Below, in pieces: positions 28,982-38,503 of a DNA stretch of 64,000 nucleotides (the first letter of the stretch is position 1; the number at the start of each line of letters is the position of its first letter). The notes beneath the pieces are model-generated. The model worked only from the letters and a program-made list of their open reading frames with translations, did no database searches and was not told the DNA's origin. Made by a program: the position numbers and the translations under genes. This stretch comes from Pseudomonas purpurea (GTDB taxonomy: Bacteria > Pseudomonadota > Gammaproteobacteria > Pseudomonadales > Pseudomonadaceae), in NCBI RefSeq assembly GCF_039908635.1, contig NZ_CP150918.1:558001-622000 (forward strand). Reading direction: 5' to 3'.

Positions 28982-30102
28982 TGCAACTGGCTTTTGTCCT
29001 TTATAAATATTTCCCGTTTGGCGGTTTGCAGCGTGATTTCATGCGTATTGCGCTGGAATGTCAGCAGCGCGGGCATCAAATCCGCGTTTACACGCTGATT
29101 TGGGAAGGCGACGTCCCGCCGGGTTTCGAAGTGCTGGTGGCGCCGGTCAAGGCGATCTTCAACCATCGGCGCAACGAGAAACTCACGGCCTGGATGGAAG
29201 CAGACCTGGCCAAGCGGCCGGTGGACCGGTTGATCGGTTTCAACAAGATGCCGGGCCTGGACGTCTACTACGCCGCCGACGGCTGCTTCGAAGACAAGGC
29301 ACAGAACCTGCGCCATTCGCTTTACCGTCGCTGGGGCCGCTACCGGCACTTCGCCGAGTACGAGCGCGCGGTGTTCGCCAAAGACGCGAAAACCGAAGTG
29401 CTGATGATCTCCGAAGTGCAACAGCCGCTGTTCATCAAGCATTACGACACGCCGCTCGAGCGCTTCCATTTGCTGCCACCGGGCATTGCCCAGGATCGTC
29501 GTGCGCCGGCCAATGCGGCCGAGATTCGCGCCGAATTCCGCCGCGAGTTCGCCCTGGCCGACGATGAGTTGTTGCTGGTGCAGATCGGTTCCGGGTTCAA
29601 GACCAAGGGTGTCGACCGCAGCCTCAAGGCGTTGGCGGCGTTGCCGTCGGAACTGCGTAAACGGACCCGGTTGTTTGTGATTGGCCAGGACGACCCCAAA
29701 GTATTCCAGTTGCAGAGCGCCACGTTGGGGCTCGGCGACAACGTGCAGTTCCTCAAGGGGCGCAGCGATATCCCGCGTTTCCTGCTGGGCGCCGACCTGT
29801 TGATTCACCCGGCCTACAACGAAAACACCGGGACGGTATTGCTTGAGGCGTTGGTGGCCGGTTTGCCGGTGCTGGTCAGTGCGGTGTGCGGTTATGCCCA
29901 TTACATTGCCGAGGCCGACAGCGGTCTGGTGCTGGACGAGCCGTTCGAACAGGCGCAACTCACGCAGTACCTGACGACCATGTTGAGCGACGACGCAGCG
30001 CGTGCGGCCTGGAGCCGCAATGGCCTGGCCTTCGCCGACACGGCCGATCTCTACAGCATGCCGCAACATGCGGCGGATGTGATTCTGGCGGAGCAGCACT
30101 GA
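28981..30102 (+). CDS. waaG: UDP-glucose:(heptosyl)LPS alpha-1,3-glucosyltransferase WaaG
   Basis: GT4-type retaining glycosyltransferase that adds the first core hexose to heptose II, 373 residues. It begins MQLAFVLYKYFPFGGLQRDFMRIA, typical of WaaG. The C-terminal GT-B donor site has IGSGFKTKGVDRSL and HPAYNENTGTVLLEALVAGLPV, with the E-x7-E pattern of GT4 enzymes. It overlaps waaC and waaP by 1 nt each. In P. aeruginosa the enzyme may use a different hexosamine/hexose donor, so donor identity here is by family only. Confidence 0.95.
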   Translation: MQLAFVLYKYFPFGGLQRDFMRIALECQQRGHQIRVYTLIWEGDVPPGFEVLVAPVKAIFNHRRNEKLTAWMEADLAKRPVDRLIGFNKMPGLDVYYAADGCFEDKAQNLRHSLYRRWGRYRHFAEYERAVFAKDAKTEVLMISEVQQPLFIKHYDTPLERFHLLPPGIAQDRRAPANAAEIRAEFRREFALADDELLLVQIGSGFKTKGVDRSLKALAALPSELRKRTRLFVIGQDDPKVFQLQSATLGLGDNVQFLKGRSDIPRFLLGADLLIHPAYNENTGTVLLEALVAGLPVLVSAVCGYAHYIAEADSGLVLDEPFEQAQLTQYLTTMLSDDAARAAWSRNGLAFADTADLYSMPQHAADVILAEQH

Positions 30103-30908
30103 TGAAGTTGATTCTTGCCGAACCGTTCAAGAGCCTTTGGGCCGGACGCGATGCGTTCACCGAAGTCGAAGGCCTGAAGGGCGAGGTTTACCGTGAGCTC
30201 GAAGCTCGCCGCACCTTGCGCACTGAAGTTGCCGGGAACGGGTTCTTCGTGAAAATTCACCGGGGTATTGGCTGGGGCGAGATTTTCAAGAACCTGCTCA
30301 CCGCCAAGTTGCCGGTGCTCGGCGCCGGCCAGGAATGGCGGGCGATCCAGCGTTTGCAGGAAGTCGGCGTGCCGACCATGACCGCCGTCGCCTACGGCGA
30401 GCGCGGCAGCAACCCGGCGGATCAGCACTCGTTCATCGTCACCGAAGAACTGGCGCCGACCGTCAGCCTGGAAGACTTCAGCATCGATTGGCTCAAGCAG
30501 CCGCCGGCACCTGCGCTCAAACATGCGCTGATCGCCGAAGTGGCGCGCATGACTGGCATGATGCACCGCGCCGGGGTCAACCACCGCGACTGCTACATCT
30601 GTCACTTCCTGCTGCACACCGACAAACCAGTGACGGCCGACGACTTCAAACTCTCGGTGATCGACCTGCACCGCGCCCAGACCCGCCCGGCGATCACCAA
30701 GCGCTGGCGCAACAAAGACCTGGCGGCGCTGTACTTCTCGGCACTGGATATCGGCCTGACTCGCCGCGACAAGCTGCGGTTCCTCAAGGGTTATTTCCAG
30801 CAACCCTTGCGTCAGGTCCTGCGTGAAGAAGCGTCATTGCTCGCCTGGCTTGAAGGCAAGGCCAACAAACTCTACGAGCGCAAACAGCGCTATGGAGATG
30901 CGCTCTGA
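30102..30908 (+). CDS. waaP: LPS core heptose(I) kinase WaaP
   Basis: Phosphorylates O-4 of heptose I; in P. aeruginosa this is needed for viability and LPS export. 268 residues from ATG 30102, which overlaps the waaG stop. The kinase-fold motifs are VNHRDCYICHFLL, with the catalytic Asp near residue 162, and LSVIDLHRAQ as the metal-binding segment. The N terminus MKLILAEPFKSLWAGRDAF matches the family, so an in-frame upstream extension from about 29886 was rejected. It overlaps the following kinase gene by 1 nt. Confidence 0.96.
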   Translation: MKLILAEPFKSLWAGRDAFTEVEGLKGEVYRELEARRTLRTEVAGNGFFVKIHRGIGWGEIFKNLLTAKLPVLGAGQEWRAIQRLQEVGVPTMTAVAYGERGSNPADQHSFIVTEELAPTVSLEDFSIDWLKQPPAPALKHALIAEVARMTGMMHRAGVNHRDCYICHFLLHTDKPVTADDFKLSVIDLHRAQTRPAITKRWRNKDLAALYFSALDIGLTRRDKLRFLKGYFQQPLRQVLREEASLLAWLEGKANKLYERKQRYGDAL

Positions 30909-31642
30909 TGGCGGGTTGGAACCTTGAGCCTGCCTATCGTGCGCTGCACGATGAATTTGGCAGTCTCGACGCCGTATTCGCCCTGGAGGGTGAGCGTCTG
31001 ACGCGCGACCCGTTGTCCGAGGTCATTCGTGTCCAGCGTCACGGGATCAATTATTACGTAAAGCGTTATGTCGGCGCCGGCAAGGGCTTGCGCCGCTACC
31101 TGGGCAGGCCTCGGGTCAAGTCCGAGTGGCAGAACCTCAAGCGCTTCGCCAAATGGGGCATCCCCACGGCCGAAGTGGTGGGCTGGGGCCTGGAGCGGCG
31201 CTACGCCGCCTACGCGCGTGGGGCGATGATCACCCGCGAGTTGCCGTGTACTGAGGACTTGTCGGTGCTGGCGGCTCGCAAGGATCCGCGCCTGGCCGAT
31301 CGGGCCTGGGTCGATAGCGTCAGCCGTCAACTGGCTCGTTATACGCGGGTCATGCATGAGCAGCGCTTCACCCATAACGACTTGAAGTGGCGCAACCTGC
31401 TGGTCGATGACGAGGCGCAGCTGTACCTGATCGACTGTCCGAACGGCGACTTCTGGCGCGGCTTCTGGCTCAAGTACCGAATCACCAAGGATCTGGCCTG
31501 CCTGGACAAGGTCGCCAAGTATCATCTGTCGGCAACCCAGCGCCTGCGCTTCTATTTGCAATACCGTCAACGGGCTCGGCTGACTGTCGCGGACAAGCGG
31601 CGTATCCGGCATGTTGTGAGATTTTTCGAGGGACGCGAATGA
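30908..31642 (+). CDS. wapP: LPS core kinase, WaaP/InaA superfamily (WapP-like)
   Basis: Predicted sugar kinase of 244 residues. The catalytic loop FTHNDLKWRNLLVDD and metal loop LYLIDCPNGDFW are seen near residues 155-180. Its place directly after waaP matches P. aeruginosa WapP (PA5008), implicated in phosphorylating inner-core heptose. It overlaps both neighbours (1 nt before, 4 nt after), so it is cotranslated with the core operon. Which hydroxyl it phosphorylates is not deducible. Confidence 0.85.
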   Translation: MAGWNLEPAYRALHDEFGSLDAVFALEGERLTRDPLSEVIRVQRHGINYYVKRYVGAGKGLRRYLGRPRVKSEWQNLKRFAKWGIPTAEVVGWGLERRYAAYARGAMITRELPCTEDLSVLAARKDPRLADRAWVDSVSRQLARYTRVMHEQRFTHNDLKWRNLLVDDEAQLYLIDCPNGDFWRGFWLKYRITKDLACLDKVAKYHLSATQRLRFYLQYRQRARLTVADKRRIRHVVRFFEGRE

Positions 31643-32392
31643 CTGATTTCCTGGCCGCCGATGATAAGGCGCTGCTTGAGCGTCATGGCCTTGGCAACTT
31701 TGACGCGTTGTGGGCCAAAGAGCTTGACGCGGTGGACGAACCCAACACCAACCGGGGAGGCTGGAGCAGTGTGTTCCGGATGGATCTGGAGGGGCGGGGG
31801 TTCTACCTCAAGCGCCAGAGCAACTACCTGACGCGGACCTTGCACCGGCCCTTTGGCGAGCCGAGTTTCGCCCGTGAATTTCGCAATATCCTCCGTTATC
31901 AGACGCTGGGGATTCCGGCGTTGCAGGCGGCATTCTTCGGTGAGCGCAAGGTGCCGGGCGAAACCCGCGCCGTGTTGCTGACTCGGGCGCTGGACGGTTG
32001 GGACGATCTGGATTCGCTGTTGCAGCAATGGCCGCAATTGGCCGAGAGCGAGCAGCGCGCCATCGTCAAGGGCCTGCGGCGAGCTGGCGCGGCGCCTGCA
32101 CGGCGTGCGGCAGATGCACGGCTGTTTCTATCCCAAGCACATTTTCTTGCAGGCCACGGTTGGCGGGTATCGGGCGCAGTTGATCGACCTGGAGAAGACC
32201 CGTCCGTTGTTATTCGGTCTGCGCGACCGGATCAAGGACCTTGAGCCGCTGCTGCGTCGCTCGCAGGCCTGGAGCGCAGAGCATGTGCGGTTGCTGCTGG
32301 CGACTTACCTGGATCATCCGCAGGACGGTGCACTGGTCGATACCTGGATCGGTCGGTTGAGCGCACGACGCAGCGACAAGGAAGCACGCTGA
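31639..32392 (+). pseudogene. wapQ: LPS core kinase WapQ-like, frameshifted by one base
   Basis: Kinase-fold protein expected at about 250 residues, in the position of P. aeruginosa WapQ (PA5007). The N-terminal part (GWSSVFRMDLEGRGFYLKRQ, then PSFAREFRNIL) is in one frame; the catalytic part (MHGCFYPKHIFLQ, YRAQLIDLEKTRP) is in the next. The frame breaks near 32070-32080. Removing one G from GGGCC at 32070-32074 gives a continuous AIVKACGELARRLHGVRQMHG-like reading; another single-base removal slightly downstream also works. As read, the protein ends at 32244 without a catalytic loop. I favour a sequencing indel. Confidence 0.83.
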
Positions 32393-33843
32393 TGCGTTTG
32401 TCCGAGTTGAGGCATGCCGGCCGTGCGCCGAGCCTGCCGTTGAGTCTTGAGCTGGCGGATGCCGCTGGCAGCGCCGAACTGCAATTGCTTACGCTGCTGC
32501 GGGTGCTGCCGGGGCAGCGCTACGTCGGGGCGGGCGTATGGCGCGGGCGTCCGGTGCTGGCAAAACTGCTGGTCGGCAGCAAGGCCGCCCGGCACTTTCA
32601 GCGTGAGCGGGACGGCGTGCGTTTGCTTGCCGAGCAAGGCATGACCACCCCGTTGCTGCTGGCCGATGGCTTGAAAGACGGTGAGGGCGGCTGGTTATTG
32701 TTCGAGTTTCTCGAGGACGCGCAAAGCCTGGGCGACGCCTGGCAAGCTGTCGAGGCGCTGCCGTTGCTGGCGGACCCACAAGTGGCGGTGCTGGCCGAAG
32801 CGCTTGCCGCCATCGCCCGGCTGCACGGCAAGGGCCTGTGGCAGGAAGACCTGCACCTGGACAACCTGCTGCGCCACGGCGGCCAACTGTACTTGATCGA
32901 CGGCGCGGGTATTTGCGTCGAGCAGGCCGGCAAACCGTTGTCCAGAGACAAGGTGCTGGAGAATCTCGGGGTGTTTTTCGCCCAGTTGCCCAAGACCCTC
33001 GAACCCTTCACCGAAGAACTGCTGGTGCATTACCTGCTGAGCAACAGCGAGCACGCGTTGCCGCTCGAAGCCCTGCAAAAGCAGGTGAACAAGGTTCGCA
33101 GTTGGCGCCTGAAGGACTTCCTCAACAAGGTCGGCCGCGAATGCACGTTGTTCAGCGTTCAGCGCGGGGCCTTCGGCTTGCGGGCGATACGTCGCGAAGA
33201 AGCCGCCGCCATGCTGCCGGTGCTGGAGCAGGCCGATGCCTTGCTGAGTCGTGGTCACCTGTTCAAGACCGGCGGCGCGGCGAGCGTCGGCAAGGTTGAG
33301 GTGGCAGGGCGTACGTTGCTTGTCAAGCGCTACAACATCAAAGGCTTCGCCCACTGGCTCAAGCGTTTTTGGCGCCCGAGCCGGGCCTGGTGTTCCTGGC
33401 GTGAAGGCAATCGCCTGGCGTTCCTGGGCTTTGCCACGCCCAAGCCGCTGGCCTTGCTGGAGAAGCGCTTTCTCTGGCTGCGCAGCCGTGCGTACCTGGT
33501 GACCGAGTTTTTACCGGGCCCGGACATCATTGGGCGTTTTGCACCGTTCGTGGAAAGTGGCGCGGCCCCCGAGGCCGAGTTGCAGGCGCTGGAGCATTTG
33601 TTCGCCGAGCTGATTCGCGAGCGGATCAGCCATGGCGATTTCAAGGGGCATAACCTGTTCTGGCACGAGGGTCGCTGGGCGTTGATCGACCTCGATTCGA
33701 TGTGTCAGCACGGCTCCCTCGCCAGCTTCGCCCCCGCGTATGCACGGGACCGGGCGCGGTTCATGCGCAACTGGCCAGAGAGCAGCGCGCTGTATCAAGT
33801 GATTGATCAGCGCCTGCCCAAGGATGCGGGTAGCGCCCACTAA
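32392..33843 (+). CDS. Double kinase-fold protein of the LPS core cluster (PA5006-like)
   Basis: Protein of 483 residues in the InaA/WaaP kinase superfamily, last of the core-kinase run, overlapping the previous stop by 1 nt. Two kinase-like modules are visible. The first has GLWQEDLHLDNLL near residue 150 and LYLIDGAGI near 170. The second has ISHGDFKGHNLFW near 410 and WALIDLDSM near 425. Both keep an Asp and Asn at the catalytic-loop positions. The second keeps a DLD metal motif; the first has the atypical IDG. A tandem kinase of this kind may phosphorylate two core positions, or one half may be regulatory. The substrate is unknown. Confidence 0.85.
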   Translation: MRLSELRHAGRAPSLPLSLELADAAGSAELQLLTLLRVLPGQRYVGAGVWRGRPVLAKLLVGSKAARHFQRERDGVRLLAEQGMTTPLLLADGLKDGEGGWLLFEFLEDAQSLGDAWQAVEALPLLADPQVAVLAEALAAIARLHGKGLWQEDLHLDNLLRHGGQLYLIDGAGICVEQAGKPLSRDKVLENLGVFFAQLPKTLEPFTEELLVHYLLSNSEHALPLEALQKQVNKVRSWRLKDFLNKVGRECTLFSVQRGAFGLRAIRREEAAAMLPVLEQADALLSRGHLFKTGGAASVGKVEVAGRTLLVKRYNIKGFAHWLKRFWRPSRAWCSWREGNRLAFLGFATPKPLALLEKRFLWLRSRAYLVTEFLPGPDIIGRFAPFVESGAAPEAELQALEHLFAELIRERISHGDFKGHNLFWHEGRWALIDLDSMCQHGSLASFAPAYARDRARFMRNWPESSALYQVIDQRLPKDAGSAH

Positions 33844-33857
33844 GCCGAGCCTGCGAT

Positions 33858-33873
33858 CGACCGCAAGCGGTCG
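33858..33873. terminator. Stem-loop between convergent kinase and TonB receptor genes
   Basis: CGACCG-CAAG-CGGTCG lies in the 36-nt gap between the two stop codons. There is no T-run, so the terminator assignment is tentative. Confidence 0.4.
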
Positions 33874-33879
33874 CCATCC

Positions 33880-35982
33880 TCAGAAGCTGTACTCGGCCCC
33901 CGCGCCCGCATACCACGAGCGTCCCGGCGCCGCTTCGTAATAGCGGCCATTGCCGTCGCCGACGATCACTGAGCCGACGTACTGCCGGTCCAACAGGTTA
34001 TCCAGGCGCACGGTCTGGTGGAACGTCCAGTGCTCGGCTTTCTGTTCGAACCGTGCGCGCCAGTTGAACACGCTGTAGCCCGGTGCCGCGTGGGCCTGGT
34101 TGGTGTCTTCGACGTAGACCTTGCTGCGATACACCCCTTCGACGGCGGTGCTGACCCCGTCTCGCGGCTTCCAGTTCAGCTCCGCGAACAGCGTGGTCTG
34201 CGGCACGCCCGGCAGGTAGTTGCCTTGTTCGATATGTTTTTGCGCCGCACCGGTGCCGCTGGTGAAGTCGCTGTCGTAGGTCGCCTGCAAGCGGGTGTAG
34301 GCCAGGTTCGCGCTCCACTGCTCGCTCAACTGGCTTTCGACACCCAATTCAAAACCACGGCGCAATGTGCGTCCGGCGTTCTGGTAGCTGGTGCGACCGC
34401 CGATGGATTGGGCCACCACCAACTCGTCCTCGGTGGTGATCTGGAACAGCGCCGCGTTCACTCGTGTGCGGTGGCCGAGTTGGGCTTTCAAGCCGATTTC
34501 GTATTGAGTGCTTTCGGACGGTTTCAAGCCAAAGTTGAAGCCTTCGGCGGCGCCCGGCGCATAGGCCAGCTCTGCCTGGGTCGGGGTTTCGAAGCCTTTA
34601 CCGGCGCTGACGTAACCATGCAAGTCATTGCTGAAGGCATACATCACGCTCATTGACGGGGTGTTTTTCTGGTAACGCTTGTTGCCGCTGGCGTCGCCGT
34701 TGCTCAGAAAGTGGTCGTCGACGTCCAGTTCCATGGTGCTGTGGCGCAACCCGGCCTGGAACGTCCAGCGTTCGATGGCCCAGTTGGCCTGAATGTAGGG
34801 ATCAAGGCTGCGCGCAGTGTCGACTTCGTTGCGACGCATTTCACCTTTCACACCCAGCGTACCGCCACGGTAATTCTGATAGCCGTGGCGGTCGTCCTGG
34901 CTCTGGTCGACATCCAGCCCGGTGATCAGCGTCAGCTCGCCGGGGACGCCGCTGACGGGTTGCAACCAGCGCACGCCGGCGCCGTAGAACTTTCGATCAA
35001 ACTGAACTACGCCACCACCGCGTTCATTGGCCGGCGTGCCTTTGGGGATCGACAGGTACTGGATTACGCTGCGCTCGCCCGTGTAGGCATTGACTTGCAA
35101 GGTTGCATCGCCGAAGTAGCGCTCGTAGTTCAGGCCGATCTGCTGGTGATCAATGCTCTTGCGGGTGTTGTAGGTCAGTGCGTTGCGGCTCACCGAGCGC
35201 GGGTCGGCCTTGTAGGCGTCCCAGGTCTGGCCCAGTGGGTCTTGAGTGGCGTTCTGCTCCAGACTGCTGTAGGTCAGCGCCAGTTTGCTGTCGTCGTCGG
35301 GCGTGAGGTTGAGCTTGGCGAAGGTCTGGTCGCGGCGAGCGGCGCTGTGGTCGCGATAGCCGTCGGTGTCCATCCCAGAGGCGTCGAGCACGAAGCCCGC
35401 GCCGTCCACCGCACCTTCGGCCGTGAGGTGGTTTTTGCCCAGGCCATCGCTGCCGATCAGCGTTTCGGCGCCAATGCGCGGCGGGCCTTCGCCGTTGCGT
35501 GAAAACATCTGGATCACCCCGCCCGCGTTGCTGCCATACAAGGTCGCTGCCGGGCCGCGCAGCACTTCGATGCGCTCGGCGGTGTCGAGGTTGAAGGTGG
35601 CTGCCTGGCCCTGGCCATCCGGGGTGCTGGCTGGAATGCCGTCGGCGAGCAGCTTGATCCCGCGCACCCCGAAGGCTGAACGGGCACCGAAGCCACGGGA
35701 GGAAATCTGCAAGTCCTGGGCGTAATTCTGGCGGTTTTGCACCACCAGGCCTGGTACGCGCTGCAAGGTCTCGGAGGCGTTGATGCCCGGTTGGCCGTCG
35801 CTGATCTGTTCACGGCTGATGCTGTCGACCGAGTACGGCAAATCGAAGGTCGGGCTGGCACTGCACGAGCCGGTGACCACGCTCGGGTCGAGCAACAGCG
35901 GGGAGTCGTCGGCCTGGCTGGGGCTATTGAAACTCAGGCCATAGAGCAGCAGCGCAACGTGCGCGGGGACAGCAATTTTCAT
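33880..35982 (-). CDS. TonB-dependent outer membrane receptor (YncD/PqqU-like)
   Basis: Outer-membrane beta-barrel transporter of 700 residues. The signal peptide is about residues 1-24 (cleavage near SQA-DD). The plug domain has SREQISDGQPG, then RGFGARSAFGVRGIKLLADGIP and a TPDGQGQ segment, ending in EVLRGPAATLYGSNAGGVI. The barrel ends in the typical C-terminal aromatic, GAEYSF. The RGFG..FGVRG..L..DGIP..PDGQGQ wording resembles E. coli YncD (PqqU, a PQQ receptor) more than classic siderophore receptors. I see no clear TonB box and no Fur box in the upstream gap. P. aeruginosa lacks this gene between the PA5006 and PA5005 orthologues, so it is an accessory insertion. The ligand is uncertain. 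Confidence 0.88.
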   Translation of the reverse strand: MKIAVPAHVALLLYGLSFNSPSQADDSPLLLDPSVVTGSCSASPTFDLPYSVDSISREQISDGQPGINASETLQRVPGLVVQNRQNYAQDLQISSRGFGARSAFGVRGIKLLADGIPASTPDGQGQAATFNLDTAERIEVLRGPAATLYGSNAGGVIQMFSRNGEGPPRIGAETLIGSDGLGKNHLTAEGAVDGAGFVLDASGMDTDGYRDHSAARRDQTFAKLNLTPDDDSKLALTYSSLEQNATQDPLGQTWDAYKADPRSVSRNALTYNTRKSIDHQQIGLNYERYFGDATLQVNAYTGERSVIQYLSIPKGTPANERGGGVVQFDRKFYGAGVRWLQPVSGVPGELTLITGLDVDQSQDDRHGYQNYRGGTLGVKGEMRRNEVDTARSLDPYIQANWAIERWTFQAGLRHSTMELDVDDHFLSNGDASGNKRYQKNTPSMSVMYAFSNDLHGYVSAGKGFETPTQAELAYAPGAAEGFNFGLKPSESTQYEIGLKAQLGHRTRVNAALFQITTEDELVVAQSIGGRTSYQNAGRTLRRGFELGVESQLSEQWSANLAYTRLQATYDSDFTSGTGAAQKHIEQGNYLPGVPQTTLFAELNWKPRDGVSTAVEGVYRSKVYVEDTNQAHAAPGYSVFNWRARFEQKAEHWTFHQTVRLDNLLDRQYVGSVIVGDGNGRYYEAAPGRSWYAGAGAEYSF

Positions 35983-36238
35983 GGGCGGGGAGGGTTTCCG
36001 AGAGGGCGATGGCGATCAGCGCGCGGATGCAGGATGAAAAAGGGCCGCGAGTTTAACGAGTGAAACTTCTGGCGCAGCCCCTGTGCGACATTCAGTCGCG
36101 CCTCGGCGGGCAAGCGCGGGCTCTGTGGGTCAGGGGCGACAAATCGTTACGAACCTTCCTACGCAGTCTAGAGAGGCTGTGATCTGTGACGTGAACCACT
36201 GCAATGCTAGTTTGCCTGACGTTCTCGGAGGGCGAATC

Positions 36239-36574
36239 TTGACGATAAAAATGGCAGTGGTGTTCGGTATCTTTTTACTGGCAGTGGCGGGTTGCGGGAC
36301 CGTCAGTACGGTACTGCGCGATGAGGCCGAAGCGGCTCATGGCCTCAGGAAACACAAGACCTACTGTCAATCCATTCCGCGCATCTACAGCGGCCTGGCT
36401 TATGACTTTTGCATATTGAATGCACCACCAGACTCCACGGGTATCCTTGCGCCGGCCATATTACTGGACATGACGGTCTCGGGTGTCCTCGACACGTTTG
36501 CCTTGCCTTATACGGTCTACCGGCAGAGCGCGGATGGCAGTATCAACATTTACTGGAGGCCCGGTCGCGGATGA
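36239..36574 (+). CDS. Small YceK/DUF1375-like lipoprotein
   Basis: Predicted lipoprotein of 111 residues. TTG 36239 is chosen because GGAGG lies about 8 nt upstream and it yields a clean signal: IKMAVVFGIFLLAVAGC, a lipobox with Cys19. The mature part contains YSGLAYDFCIL and LLDMTVSGVLDTFALPYTVYRQ, resembling the E. coli YceK pattern of a hydrophobic VFDTLLLP segment. A longer in-frame start at 36083 would bury the signal. Function in the family is unknown. Confidence 0.72.
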   Translation: MTIKMAVVFGIFLLAVAGCGTVSTVLRDEAEAAHGLRKHKTYCQSIPRIYSGLAYDFCILNAPPDSTGILAPAILLDMTVSGVLDTFALPYTVYRQSADGSINIYWRPGRG

Positions 36575-36646
36575 TCAAAGTCGGAACGCGCTCGCTCGAT
36601 GTGATCTTTCAGGGGCTGATAACCGCTGGGTCATTCCCGCGATCTT

Positions 36647-36748
36647 TACGCTATAATCCCGCCCTTTAGCTGTTTCTCGCCCTTGTGCGAGGACACATTA
36701 TTTTCAGGCGCACGTCGCCTGCATGCAGACTTAAGAGGCTAGACCCCT
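36647..36748 (+). promoter_or_regulatory. Promoter and structured leader of wapO
   Basis: A consensus -10 TATAAT (36652-36657) is followed by a GC-rich discriminator CCCGCCC. No good -35 is visible at 17 bp (GGTCAT). The leader of about 90 nt can form two hairpins: CTCGC/GCGAG (36676-36691) and AGGCG-CACGT-CGCCT (36706-36720). The GTG start of wapO follows. Confidence 0.6.
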
Positions 36749-38503
36749 GTGGCATTGACGATTCTTGGCCTGTCCGGCGCCCTTAGCCATGATCCTTCCG
36801 CAGCCCTGTACATCGACGGCAAGCTGGTCGCGGCGGCTGAAGAGGAGCGCTTCGTACGCGATAAACATGCAAAGAACCGCATGCCCTACGAATCGGCGAA
36901 GTTCTGCCTGGAACAGGCGGGCATCAAGCCGTCCGACGTTGACGTGGTTGCGATTCCGTTCGCCCCGATCAGCCTGTTCGGCAAGGCGCGCTGGCACTAC
37001 GCCAAGCGTTACTGGTATGCCCCGGATCGTGCACTTGATGCGATCCTGATGGGCAACCGTCGCTACAAACGCTATCGCAACAAGATTGTCTGGTGTCTCC
37101 AGCAACTGGGCTTCGACCCGAAGAAAATCAAGATCGAACCGGTCGAGCATCACCTGGCCCACGCCTCCAGCGCTTACCACTGCTCCGGTTTCAAAGAGAA
37201 AACCGCGATCCTGGGGATCGATGGCAAGGGCGAGTACGCCACGACCTTCTTCGGTTATGGCGAGAACGGAAAGATCCACAAGATCAAAGAGTTCTTTGAC
37301 CCGGACTCCCTCGGTGGCCTGTATGGCGCGATCACCGAATTCCTCGGTTTCGAAATGCTTGATGGCGAGTTCAAGGTCATGGGCATGGCGCCGTACGGCG
37401 ACGCCAGCAAATACGACTTCTCGCGCCTGGCCTCGTTCGAAAACGGCGAGTTGGTGATCAACACCGACTACGCCAACGTCATCGGCCTGCGTCGCTACAA
37501 AGAGAAAGGCAAAGGTTTCTACTTCACGCCGAAGCTGATCGAGTGGCTGGGCCCGAAACGTGAAGGCGACATTGCCGACGAGCCGTACATCCACTACGCC
37601 GCGAGCATGCAAGCGCTGTTCGAGAAACTGGCGTTGCAGATGATCGATTACTACCTGAGCGACGTGCTCAAGGAAACCGGCAAGCTGGCCTTCGCGGGCG
37701 GTTGCGCACTGAACGTCAAGCTGAACCAGAAAATCATCGCCCGCGATGACGTCAAGGAGCTGTTCGTGCAACCGGCGTCCGGCGATGCCGGTACTGCGGT
37801 CGGCGCTGCGGCCTATGTGTCCCACGCCCGTGGCGTACCGGTCGAGAAGATGGAACACGTCTACCTCGGCCCGTCGTACAGCAACGAAGACGTGATCGCC
37901 GCCTGCGCACGTCACCCGAGCGCGCCGAAATGGCAGCAGATCGACAACATGCCGGAGCGTATCGCCAAGATCATGGTCGAGGGCAACCCGGTGGCCTGGT
38001 TCCAGGGTCGCATGGAGTTCGGTCCACGTGCGCTGGGCGGTCGTTCGATCATTGGTTGCCCGAGCGCCACCGGCGTGGCTGACCGGATCAACCATCAGAT
38101 CAAGTTCCGCGAGCGCTGGAGGCCTTTCTGCCCGTCGATGCTCGACACCGTGGCGCCGCAGATGATCAAGATCGATCACCCGGCACCGTTCATGACCTTC
38201 ACATTCGAAGTGGCTGAAGAGTGGAAAACCCGTGTGCCGGAAGTCGTCCATGAAGACGGCACGTCCCGCGCCCAGGTGCTCAAGCGCGAATACAACCCGC
38301 GCTACTACGACATGATGAAAGCGCTGGAAGTGCTGACCGGCAACGGTGTGTCGCTGAACACCTCGCTGAACCGCCGTGGCGAGCCGATGATCTGCTCGCC
38401 GACCGACGCCCTGAACATGTTCTTCGGCTCCGATCTGCAGTACCTGATCATGGAAGACATTCTGGTGGTCAAGGATGGCGTGGAAGGGCACACCGTTGTC
38501 TGA
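36749..38503 (+). CDS. wapO: LPS core carbamoyltransferase (NodU/CmcH family, WapO-like)
   Basis: Predicted carbamoyl-phosphate:sugar O-carbamoyltransferase of 584 residues. The N-terminal Kae1-like domain has LSGALSHDPSAALYIDGKL, EEERF and HHLAHASSAYHCSGF. The C-terminal carbamoyltransferase domain has FQGRMEFGPRALGGRSI and NHQIKFRERWRPFCPS. Position matches P. aeruginosa PA5005 (WapO), which carbamoylates core heptose. It starts at GTG 36749, with AGAGG about 11 nt upstream. It has its own promoter and leads a run of glycosyltransferases; the next gene overlaps its end by 8 nt. Confidence 0.9.
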   Translation: MALTILGLSGALSHDPSAALYIDGKLVAAAEEERFVRDKHAKNRMPYESAKFCLEQAGIKPSDVDVVAIPFAPISLFGKARWHYAKRYWYAPDRALDAILMGNRRYKRYRNKIVWCLQQLGFDPKKIKIEPVEHHLAHASSAYHCSGFKEKTAILGIDGKGEYATTFFGYGENGKIHKIKEFFDPDSLGGLYGAITEFLGFEMLDGEFKVMGMAPYGDASKYDFSRLASFENGELVINTDYANVIGLRRYKEKGKGFYFTPKLIEWLGPKREGDIADEPYIHYAASMQALFEKLALQMIDYYLSDVLKETGKLAFAGGCALNVKLNQKIIARDDVKELFVQPASGDAGTAVGAAAYVSHARGVPVEKMEHVYLGPSYSNEDVIAACARHPSAPKWQQIDNMPERIAKIMVEGNPVAWFQGRMEFGPRALGGRSIIGCPSATGVADRINHQIKFRERWRPFCPSMLDTVAPQMIKIDHPAPFMTFTFEVAEEWKTRVPEVVHEDGTSRAQVLKREYNPRYYDMMKALEVLTGNGVSLNTSLNRRGEPMICSPTDALNMFFGSDLQYLIMEDILVVKDGVEGHTVV

